From Pegea sp. RAD2-039 (taxonomy: Eukaryota > Chordata > Thaliacea > Salpida > Salpidae), in contig JAQGEQ010000263.1 in NCBI GenBank assembly GCA_034620365.1, positions 1,426,001 to 1,490,000 on the forward strand: DNA of 64,000 bases, in the 5' to 3' direction. The notes under the pieces are model-generated. The model did not search any database. It saw nothing but the letters and a program-made list of their open reading frames with translations, and was not told the DNA's origin. Position 1 is the first letter of the stretch, and each line of letters begins with the position of its first letter. Made by a program: the position numbers and the translations under genes. Shown piece by piece: positions 1 through 12,300 of this stretch.

Positions 1-332
1 TGTGCTTCTCTCTCTCTTCCTGACTGTGACTAACTTTGCAATAACCACACAGTCGATACGGTTTTAAAGATTTTTATTTTCTGTTTTCGAGATTTTCACA
101 AAAAGATATTTTCTTATTTTGATAATTTGATTTCTTCGAAATTCTCATTTCTAGTTTTTAGTTTTTATCCGATTTCTAGCTGCTTTGATGAAATAAAAAT
201 TTGTGAAAAATCTCTGAATGATTGAGTCATTTGAATCGAATCTTCTTTTACTGAATCTCAAGCAGGAATTGATTTTCAAGGTGAAGATCAGAAAATTTAG
301 AAAACATAATTTAAAAAAAAAAAGGAAAAAGT
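1..332 (-). other. mTOR 3' untranslated region and downstream DNA
   Basis: Downstream of the mTOR stop codon on the minus strand. It is AT-rich with short homopolymer runs. I see no gene. Open stretches here are low-complexity readings of the UTR. Confidence 0.5.
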
Positions 333-3300
333 TCACCAAAAAGAGCACCTGAAAATATATAAATGATTAGATGAAGATCAGTTAAAGATGAAGATCAGTT
401 AATCTTACCAGCCAATATAGCACTGACAAAGATTTTCACAAGATGTAGCTTGTGAGATGAGGAGGTCCACTTGAGTTGGAATATCTACAGTTGAGTTTCC
501 GAAATCACATCCTGTAAATGACGTAATCAGTTGATGACGTCATCACTCACTAGTAACGTAATCACCTGTCAACTTATCTCGAACTCTGTTAACAATCTTT
601 AAAGCTCTTTTGTTGATGACTTCTTGACCTACTCCACTAGAGTCTTCCATATCAACTGATGACGTCACAATTAGATTGATTATTTACTGATGACGTCACT
701 CACTTTGTAACAGACGAGTGACGATAGTTGCTAGGCTTTCTTCGTTGCTAGGTGACTTGTTTTCGAGATCAAGCGAATTTTTATCTTCCATCAACCTCCA
801 ATTAAGAAGAGGATCATATACAAAAGCTTCTAGAACAGCCATAATGCTCTCGCGGTTATGACGTAACACATCCATCGTTTTATGACACACGTGTTTGTAG
901 TTGCCTTCGATACCTGTCACCTGTGACGTCACATCATTGGTTACTACTTGCTGACGTCACCATTTACGTCACAAACCTCCATCGCGTTTACCAACATCCG
1001 TGTGAGACGAAATGGAATTTTCTCGGGGAACTTCTCCCTGGCCATCGCCACCTAGCAATGAACACATAGCAACGCAAAGAAGTGATGACGTCATCGTACC
1101 TCGAAGCAATCACCGAAGTCGATGTGAAGGACTTTCCCGCTGACGCGATCTAACATTAAGTTACTTGGATGCCGGTCACCAAGTCCAAGGACATAACCGA
1201 CCATAGACATGACCGCAAGTGACCTCGTGTAATTGGTCCGCCTCACTAACCAGTCCTGACACATCATATTAAAAGAGGACCACATTTAATAGTTGGTTGG
1301 ACTTACTTCAGATGTGGGACTCTTCAACCACAGCAGTTTGGCCAAGTCATCGCCTGCTGTGTTGTTGATGGCGTGTTCGAAGACCTCGACTTTGTGGAGA
1401 AGAGGAAGATGATCGTAGTCGGGGGCCATCTGAAGATCATATAAAGATGAAGATCATATAAAGATGAAGATGTCATAAAGATGAAGATGTCATAAAGATG
1501 AAGATCATATAAAGATGAAGATCATATAAAGATGAAGATCTTATAAAGATGAAGATCATATAAAGATGAAGATGTCATAAAAATGAAGATCAATTAAGGA
1601 TGAAGATCTTATAAAGATGAAGATGTCATAAAGATGAAGATCTCATAAAGATGAAGATGTCATAAAGATGAAGATCTCATAAAGATGAAGATGTGATAAA
1701 GATGAAGATCATATAAAGATGAAGATCTCATAAAGATGAATATCATATAAAGATGAAGATCATATAAAGATGAATATCATATAAAGATGAAGATCATATA
1801 AAGATGAAGATCATATAAAGATGAAGATCTTATAAAGATGTCTTTAAGATGTATCACCTTCAACATGATCCGATGTTCGATATTCAGCAAGATTCTTTTC
1901 TTCTCGCGATATTCACGAATGAGGAAATGAAAAGTGTCACAATTTGGCACCCAACCAATCAGCCCCGAGTTCATCGATAATGGGACCACCGATAACTTCT
2001 GAATACTGAATCACAAATTCAATCTTCCTGATCAGCAGATGAGTAGATCTTACTTCAAATTCTTCCGATTGCATTGAGCATCAGATGCTAGTAGAGTGTT
2101 GATGAGTCCGAATAACTGCATCACTCTCTCATCTTGTCTTAAATCTTCATGTCCTTTCAACAAGAACGAATGCTCTTTCCCGTCACTTCCTCTAATCACC
2201 AACTTCCGAGGTCTTTGCTTTGAAGCAATCACATGCAATGTGGGGTTGACAGATCGGATGCAAATGATGGGTCTGCCGGGTTCGTAGGTGCCTGGGACGG
2301 CCAAGTCTAAGTTGCAACATGCCAGTAGTTTCGGGGACACATAGTCCAGCCCCAAAGTGGTCAACTGAAAGAGATGGGAGTTGATGAAGAGGACTTTTCC
2401 GATGTGGTGATCTTCACCTGAGGGAGCTGTTTTGTAATCCTCCTAAAGACTTGATAATAAAGATCCCAAGCTTGATTCAGCTCTTTAACATCACCCTTCA
2501 TCTTGTAACTCTTACACAAGTCACGTGCATCTTTCAAGTCGCGCCCATAAGCCTATGACGTAATGACGATGAATCGACCAATCAGATGCAAGTATTCAAG
2601 TTGTACCTGATTAAAACTTTTCTCTTTTAATGTTGTAGCTCCTCTATCTAACTGAATATGAAGAGGTTCTAAAATATTCAACATCCCGTCGATGTCTCTT
2701 TCAGCGAAGTACAAACGCGATGCTTCTTCTAATCCTCCATGCCAAGATTCATGCCATAAAATCGCCACTCTGATTAACTCTTCAGAAACCTACGTTTGAT
2801 GACGTCATTCGATGACGTCACGTGACAACATCGAGACCCACCATGATGGTTTGTTGAACAAGTTCAGCTGAATGTTCACACATCTTATTGAGGATCTTAT
2901 TAGCTGGATGTTGTTGCTGCTTCTCTGCTTTCGAAGCAACCGCCAGTGAATAGATGATCGACTGAAACAAGTGATGACGTCACGAGGTGATGACGTCACT
3001 GACGCGAGTGACTTACTTGAGGATGTTCTTTACCGATGTTAGTAAGAAGTTCGTGAAGTAATGAAGCAACTGCTGGTTTGGGTGAAGCAATTCTTGCTAT
3101 TAGTTGAGGTATCACTTGCAACCAGTGTTCAATTTGAATACTTTTAATTCCTTCTTTCACTTTCTCGTTGACTGATGTAAAATTCCCATGATCAAACCAA
3201 AGAGTGATGACCCTGAAGATGAAACGGGGTTAGTGGTCCTCAATACCTCCAAACACAAGAGATAAGTTCAGAGGCGAGGAGTTTTTACAAGTCAAGGTGC

Positions 3301-6300
3301 TAAATTGATCATTATGTTCTACATCGAAACTGGACCAAGGGTCTTTAGTTGAGATGTGGACCAGGGTTAGGGACAACTGACCTGAGACAGTCCTGAAGTG
3401 AATTTAATTCACAGAGACTGATTGATTTGAAGAAACCATAAACAGCTGTTGATGCAAATTTCACCATCTCACTTGTATCATTCTAAAAATCAAAGTTCAA
3501 AGGTCATGTGCTTTGTGACGTCATCAGTACTCACTGAAATCGCTTTTTGATGAGGTTTAATGACGTCAAGATCGATTAAATGAGTGACGTCATCAGTAGA
3601 AGCAGCTAACTCGTCGATGTCATCACATTCGGGTTGATCTTGAATTGCTATTTGAATCAAAGCTCCAACTTTTTCGCGATTTGATTGAATTCGATTTTTA
3701 TAGAAGTTGACGCTTTCAAAATTCGCCATCGCCCACGAGTACCACGCCTGCGAGTGATGACGTCATTAGAAGGTGGTGACGTCACAAGAAGTGGATGACG
3801 TCACACACGCACCTTGTACCAGTATTCATCTTGTTCAGTACAAGATTTGAAGTAACTGATAATATCTGGAATCGTCTTCTCATTAAATCCATTCAACTCT
3901 TGATGCCAGCGACCCAATCGCAAGTAACATCTGCAGATGATGACGTCATAGGTGGTGATGACGTCACAAGCGGTGATGACTTACTTGGCGAGTAGATGTT
4001 TCATTTCTTGTCGGAATTCGGAGCCACAAATATTTGTTGGATAATATTTGATGGTTGAAACATATTGAAGTAAACCATCGAGAGCACGTGACTTGTTTTT
4101 ATGCAAATTACTTTTCTTCCACATATGCTTGAGGTAAGCAACTGAAACATGAGGTTGGGAAGATGGCAGGACTGCTTCGGGATCATGTTCAGGATCACAT
4201 CGGAGTAATCTCAATAAAGTTTGATGAGCAAGTTTCTAGATGACAACAACTTGAAATATGACGTCATGATGACGTCATCACCACTTACCATTCGTCCATG
4301 TTTATGACAAAGATTTGTGAATTTCAATAAAGTATGAACTCCTTCATGAGGATCAACAACTAATGAACGAACCTGAATGATCCGCTGCCAATCCTCTAAA
4401 TTCTTATCCATGTCCTACAAAAGTGATGACGTCATAGAAATCGGAATCAGATGACGTCATCACTAACCTGTAATCGATCCCACCAAGCTTTACGAACAAC
4501 ACTAGCGCGTTCTGGTTCTAATTTGTAGCTAATTGCTTCTTCTAATTCAGATAGAAGTTGACAATTGATAAGAGCAGGATATGCACGTGTATGTGATTCA
4601 CTTGCAAGTGCTGTTAATTTACAATCGAGTATTTCTCGCGCTTCACCAATACATTTACGCGCGAGTGAATATCGTTGTTGATGAACTGCTATTACAGCTC
4701 GATATAACATTCCATCATATTCGTTTCGTGGTATCACACACGTATATTCATCCATTTTATCCCATTTGTGAAGACCCCACGCAGCGCTGGCCGCTAATCG
4801 CGCCATCTGACGTCTTTCATCTAGAGAATTTTTTGGCCAATTAGCTTCTGTGTATTCGTACATGTCGTCCCTAAAGATCAGTAAAGTTTAATAAATTAGC
4901 GGGAAAACAATTATTAAAATCCGGCTACCATTCGCCCAAAGCCTCGAGACTTCGTAAATATCCAAGTTTTTGAGTGAAATTAAAACTGACATTTATTTCA
5001 GGATCGTCATGACTTCGGAAATAATCAGAATGAGAATTTAGTTTCCGTTGATACATTTTCTTCGCTTCGTCCCATTTATGTAATCTTTCATACCATTCTA
5101 CATTCAAATCTTGACATTGCTGTAAACATCGACACTTACAAACCATTTAGACGGTTACCACGACAACAAACCTCTCCAATGTTAGCAAGCATCTTCTTGT
5201 GATAAACCAAAACACCATCAGCAGCTTCCGGTTGCCCAAGTTTTGTGTAAATACTGCAAAAACAACCATTAGTAACTAGTAGCAACCATCAGTAACTAGT
5301 AGCAACCATCAGTAACTAGTAGCAACCATCAGTAACTAGCAGCAATTATCAGTAACTAGTAGCAACCATCAGTAACTAGTAGCAACCATCAGTAACCAGT
5401 AGCAACCATTAGTAACTAGTAGCAACCATCAGTAACTAGTAGCAACCATCAGTAACTAGTAGCAACCATCAGTAACTAGCAGCAACTATCACTAACTAGT
5501 AGCAACCATCAGTAACTAGTAGCAACCATCAGTAACTAATAGCAACCATCAGTAACTAGTAGCAACTATCAGTAACTAGTAGCAACCATCAGTAACCAGT
5601 AGCAACCATTAGTAACTAGTAGCAACCATTAGTAACTATTAGCAACCATCAGTAACTAGTAGCAACCATCAGTAACTAGCAGCAACTATCAGTAACTAGT
5701 AGCAACCATCAGTAACTAGTAGCAACCATCAGTAACTAGTAGCAACCATCAGTAACTAATAGCAACCATCAGTAACTAGTAGCAACCATCAGTAACCAGT
5801 AGCAACCATCAGTAACTAGTAGCAATCATCAGTAACTAGTAGCAACCATCAGTAACCAGTAGCAACCATCAGTAACTAGTAGCAACCATCAGTAACTAGT
5901 AGGAATCATCAGTAGCTAGTAGCAACCATCAGTAACTAGTAGCAACTATCAGTAACTAGTAGCAACCATTAGTAACTAGTAGCAACCATCAGTAACTAGT
6001 ACCAACTATCAGTAACTAGTACCAACTATCAGTAACTAGTAGCAACTATCAGTAACTAGTAGCAACCATTAGTAACTAGTAGCAACCATCAGTAACTAGT
6101 ACCAACTATCAGTAACTAGTAGCAACCATTAGTAACTAGTAGCAACCATCAGTAACTAGTAGCAACCATCAGTAACCAGTAGCAACCATCAGTAACCAGT
6201 AGCAACCATCAGTAACTAGTAGCAACCATCAGTAACTAGTAGCAACCATCAGTAACCAGTAGCAACCATCAGTAACTAGTAGCAACTAACAGTAACTAGT

Positions 6301-9300
6301 AGCAACCATTAGTAACTAGTAGCAACTATCAGTAACCAGTAGCAACTTACTTTATCAAATCGCCAATAACTGTATCTGAAGGACGTTTATGAAATTCTTG
6401 TTCTTTGTAATGAAGAGCTTTTGCATAAGCACTACATCTCCACGCTGTCTCTCCTAGCAACGCGTAATCATCATTCATTGGTAAGGTTCCCTGTTATGTA
6501 GTAACCATCATCAATATGATTTCACAAATATACAAATACAAACCACATCAGTATGTTCCATGAACTCAGCGAGGTTTAGAAGAGTGTGAATTACTTCTGG
6601 TGGGCAATCTGCTGCAGTTAGAGCTTGTTCAATACAAGAAATTAAATCATCTTGTTGTGATTCATGTAAATTAAGCCAAATTGATAAGAAGCCAGCATTA
6701 AAGAGGTTTCTGTCGGATTAAAAGAGTTAAAAGTCGATAAAAAATTCAACAAGAGTTGATATGACTTTGCAATTAGAGGAAAACTTGTAGCAAGAACATT
6801 GCAAGATTTGAGAGCAATTGAAGGAGATTCTTTCAATAAACTCCTCATCAATAAATTCAACCAACTAATCCAATCATCTTTTGAAACTTGTCGATTAATC
6901 GTCCAATACTAAACAAAAAACAATGATGATAGTTAGACGGTAACATCAGTTGCTAAGTAACATCAGTTGCTAAGTAACATGAGTTGCTAAGTAATATCAG
7001 TTGCTAAGTAACATCGGTTGCTAAGTAACATCAGTTGCCAGGTAACATCAGTTGCTAAGTAACATCAGTTGCTAAGTAACATGAGTTGCTAAGTAATATC
7101 AGTTGCTAAGTAACATCGGTTGCTAAGTAACATGAGTTGCTAAGCAACATGAGTTGCTAAGCAACATGAGTTGCTAAGTAACATGAGTTGCTAAGTAATA
7201 TCAGTTGCTAAGTAACATGAGTTGCTAAGTAACTACAGTTGCTAAGTAACATGAGTTGCTAAGTAACATCAGTTGCTAAGTAACATGAGTTGCTAAGTAA
7301 CTACAGTTGCTAAGTAACATCAGTTGCTAAGTAACATGAGTTGCTAAGTAACATCGGTTGCTAAGTAACATGAGTTGCTAAGTAACATGAGTTGCTAAGT
7401 AACTACAGTTGCTAAGTAACATCAGTTGCTAGGTAACTACAGTTGCTAAGTAACATGAGTTGCTAGGGAACATCAGTTGCTAAGTAACATCAGTTGCTAG
7501 GTACCTTTTGTAGACGCTCGTAATTAGAAATAGGTTTTCGTGGAGTTTCAGAAACTGTAGAAAATTTCAATGTATCAAAATTTTTCGACTTGTGACTTTC
7601 CCATAAACACACATCGGTAACTTCATGCTGTAAAATTCATGACGTCATCAATATGTTAACGATGACGTCATACTCACCTCAGTAATTTGCGTCAAAGCGA
7701 CTTCAAAATCGACGTGATTGATTCGATGACGTAATATAGACTTCCGAATTCGAGGGATTAACAGTTCCAAACTACAAATGACGTCATAAATCAGAGATGA
7801 CGTCACAAACATCAAATGGCGTCACTAACTTAGCACCAAATTGTTTAGTTGTTGCACACAAAGCTTCCATAGCAGCAGAATGGTTGTCAGGGTGATTGTC
7901 GATGACGTAGATAATTAAATGGATGATATGTGACATCAGAAAAGATAAATCGATGTCATTCGCTAATGTTTGTAACGTCATCAAAATCGCGCTGTCAATC
8001 AAAAGATGATGATGATGACGTCATCATATGAGCTGATGACGTATACTTGCGAAGTGTCGAAGTCGCTTGTGGTGATTTGAGTTGTTTAAGCATCGATGGA
8101 AGAATTATCGTGATGTAATCATCGAGACTCACTCCAAAGACTTCGATCGCGTCCAAAAGCTGTTGAAATGATGACGTCATCATGATGTCATGTAAATAAG
8201 AGGGAAAGTACCCTAAGTGTGACCTCTCGGCCTGGTGATGTATCATATTCTAAAATCCGAATAAAATGTGGGATCAATATTGGAAGATGAGACTTGAAGC
8301 TAGCAGAAAGAGGCTCTGCGATCACTTTTATCAAATCCAGTAAACATCTTTGGACCTCATGACCTAATTTCCAGAAATCCTGATGAAAAGAAGATTTAGA
8401 TGAAGATAAAGGAAGATGATGAAGACCTCAATTGCGAGGATGATCTTTCCAGCATATGATCGGACATGTTGCTTCACACATACCACAATACTACTCAACT
8501 CGGTGAGATAAAACTGAAATTGAGAAGATATTAGAGAAGATAGAAGATGAGAGTGATGTTGCGGACCGTTTTAGGATCGATAGTACTTCGTTTCATAGCC
8601 TCCAAATAAGTTGGAATAATTTCTTTTAAAAATGGAATACATTTAACACTCATTTGTAAAAACATTTGTTTTATTGCCTACAAAAAAATGAAGTTAGAAA
8701 AATAGATGATAATTATCAAATAAATAAATGATAATTATCAAATAAATAAATGATAATTATCAAATAAATAAATGATAATTATCAAATAAATAGATGATAA
8801 TTATCAAATAGATGAATGATAATTATCAAATAAATAAATGATAATTATCAAATAAATAAATGATAATTATCAAATAAATAAATGATAATTATCAAATAAA
8901 TAAATGATAATTATCAAATAAATAAATGATAATTATCAAATAAATAGATGATTTATGAAGGAAATTTACTTGAATTGTCAGCCTGTGATGACTTTCAAAT
9001 TGTGGATTGCTTAAAGTTAACATCAAAGATTTCACAGCAATAACTGTATAATAATCATCAGTGACATTTCCATAAGATACAATCAATTCGCTCACTGAAC
9101 TATCTGTAAATCACGTGATTCGATGACGTCAGCACGTGACTCGATGACGTCATCGTCTACTAACCGAGATTATGTTTGTTTGTATCTTCATTTGGTTGGA
9201 TAACAACTTCTACTTTTGGTTTTTTGATCAGATTAAATTGAGAAGCTCCAGGTGTTGGTTGATGTTTATAAGGATCATGAATTCCTAACAAACCTAAAAC

Positions 9301-12300
9301 TCTCATCACCTGTATGACATCATCACTGATGACGTCATCATCACACGTGATCAAAAACTCACTTCAATTCGAAATTGTTGACTAGTTTCAGAATTAACAA
9401 ATTTCAACAAAGTATCTTTTAAAGACGGATATTTATGATAAGGTGTAACCACATATCCAGTACTTTGAATTACTTTTCCAAGTGTCACTAAGGCAGCCTG
9501 AAAAGTAACGATCAGTTGCATAGCAACCAGCTACATAGCAACCAGTTAATTAGTTAATTACTTGTCGTTTAGCAAAACACGTGACATTTTCCAACATTTC
9601 GATAACAGTTGGAAGAATTTCATCAATTATTGAAGAAATAAAAATTCCCCCAATATGAGAAAGTTCTCCAATAGTCTTCATAATTCCAACTGCTACTGTC
9701 GCTGTTTGCTCCTCATTTTTCAATTTCTCGATCAACGTCTATAACAATGACGTCATTCTATGGTTACTATGACGTGACCAGCTTACCTGAATGGTTGCTA
9801 AGGCGTGAGCTTGCATAAATTTTGGGGCATTTGTAGCAATTTGAGAGATTAAGTTAACAGCATGAAGCTTATTACGACCAATTCCACTAAATTTCAACTC
9901 ATTTATCAACTAAAAAAGCAATTTCGTCATTTAAACGTGATATGACGTCACAAACAATGACGTCATCACCTGCATCAATACTCGACGAAGCACGGGAATG
10001 ACATATGCAGGATTAAGCTCACTGAGACGCGCGAAGCTCGCCAGCGCCCTCTGTCGGACTTCAATATCTTCCTCATGTAACGCCATCACTAATATCTTCA
10101 AATTTTCCGTCTGAAACGCGATGATGACGTCATTTGATGGTCGTCAGCAGTTGATGACGTCACTTACCAAGATAAGATAACAGTCGAAATGGTTGTCAAG
10201 GGAACGAAGAACTTGTAAACGAACGCTGACGTCATCATCAGTGACGAGAAGCTTAAGAACACGTGACACAAATCCAGCCAAAGTTCGCGATAACACCGGA
10301 TGTATCTGTGACGTCATATACATATGATGACGTCATAAGCTAGTTGATGACGTCATACTAACCACAGCACGACGAGGTGTGACGTAGACAGGTGGAATCA
10401 TCGGTTGCAGAAGCGAGATGAGAGCAGCGACCGCGTTGAGACGAACTTGTTGCGAATCGTGTTGTAGGAAGCGATCTGATGCCACTTCGCGACAAATCGC
10501 GTCAAATGGCGCCGGAAGTTCGAATGACGTCACTGATTTATCGCGAAGAAATCGAAATGAGGCGAGCATTCGAAGTGATAACGTCATTGCTTCGGCGTTG
10601 ATGACGTCATCAGTAGATGTTGGTGTGAGAAGGATTCGTCGGACGCGATTCAGGATTCCATCGTGAATAAAAGGCGTGTATGACGTCATCACTCGACTTA
10701 ATCGATATAAAGTGTTTATAAGTGCTTCACTGTAGATGACGTCATTAGTAATTGAAGTTGTGATGACGTCACGATCACCTGAGTTCGAATGTGAATAGAA
10801 GCGGAAGTATGACGTCAAGTATCGGAGGCGAGAAGGAGTCGATTTTGGCGAGGACTAAAATTGAAGTGTAAACGGATTCCTCCAACTCAGTGTTTCGATA
10901 ACGTCTGTAATGATGATGACGTCACAACATGATGACGTCACAACTTGATGACGTCATCACTTACTTTGACATCATTGGCAAGTAATATTTGATGCTGGTG
11001 ATGACTTCATCAACGTATATCGTCATGTTGACATGGTTACGATTCATCACGTGACAGAGAACCGCGATTGAATTGAAGGCAGAATGACGTGCGCGATCCT
11101 GATGACGTCATAAGATGATGAGGTGAAAAAGAAAAAGAAATTTCGAACTTTTTTGATGCAATTGAAAAGAAATTTGAAGACATCTTTGAAATAGATGATT
11201 TGGAAAGATTCTGTGTCAAAAGATGCCAAACGTGGAATCAATTTAATGAGGATTGATTGAAGACACAAATTCTTGGATGTCAGATGTCTCATCACTAGCT
11301 CCATCAACTAAAGATCAGTTAAAGATAAAGATCTGAAGATGAAGATAAGAGTACAGACCTTTTTATAGTTTCTTCTAATGATAGAGATGCAGATTTTGCT
11401 GGATAAGGGAGCTTTTGAGACTTCATCGAAGTCATCAATTTTATGCAAATTAGAATGAAGATTTGTTGAAGATAAAACTTTAGATGAAGTTTCAATTTGC
11501 TTTGAAAGTTGAGATTTATTCTAAAAATGGAAATAATTTATCAAAATTCAATTTTTCATTTCAAATTACTTTTTCGGTGTGATCGTTTCGAAGTGCTGAG
11601 AATTCTTCGACGTCATCAACATCTACAAAGTTGTGATTGGTGAAATCATTGATGCGGAACCAAATCAACTTACTGAAGTTACAAAGTTTCAGGATTTCGT
11701 CCAATAGCAGCAAAGCTCCGTGAACTTTATCGTCTCGATTCACTAATTGCCGGTCGTTAGCAGCTGATTGTAAAACTCCAAATAATTTATCAAAACATTC
11801 CTAAAGAAAAAGGAAGTTGTACCACTATTTGGACCAGTGTTTGGACCAATGTTTGTACCAGTTTGTACCACTATTTGGACTAATGTTAGGACCACTGTTT
11901 GGACCAATGTTTGGACCAGTTTGTACCACTATTTGGACCAGTTTGTACCACTGTTTAGACCAGTGTTTGGACCAGCGTTTGGACTAATGTTAGGACCACT
12001 GTTTGGACTAATGTTTGGAGCTTTTCACTACTTTCAAACCCCTACCACTATTATATATCTTGTTTCACTTCAATATAACTTGAAAAATATTTTTAGTTTT
12101 TTGATTCAGCATATAAATTTGTTCTATTTTTAGAAAATTCTTTTCTTCACTTTGATATTTTATATAAAATTGAAAGATTGTTCTTCAAAACCTCCGAAAA
12201 CCTCATTGAATCCGAGTAAACTGAAATTAGTGCTTTTGGGGAAGTTACCTGATAGTAAGGAGAATCAAGTTGAGAGTCTTTAAGTTCACGTTGAACTAGA

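Larger units (their letters stand above)
530..11115. repeat. Dispersed TGACGTCA palindrome family across the mTOR gene
   Basis: I counted by eye about 50 exact copies of the 8-base palindrome TGACGTCA (the CRE/ATF consensus) between about 534 and 11108. They are mostly embedded in longer variants such as GTGATGACGTCATCAC. Examples: 3941-3948 and 3959-3966 inside the 54-base intron 3931-3984. Most copies are in short introns, a few are in exons (3540-3600, 10500-10760). Only one further copy was noticed in the other 50 kb (about 15997-16004, just after the HAPSTR1-like stop codon). Confidence 0.9.

Noticed and set aside
5258-6346. CRISPR-like regular array
   Set aside because: The 20-base units are directly tandem with no unique spacers, and the DNA is a spliced eukaryotic gene. 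It is a minisatellite.
11837-12133. 98-codon plus-strand open frame with WTNV repeats
   Set aside because: It is a reading of the 12-base minisatellite in an mTOR intron, antisense to the gene.
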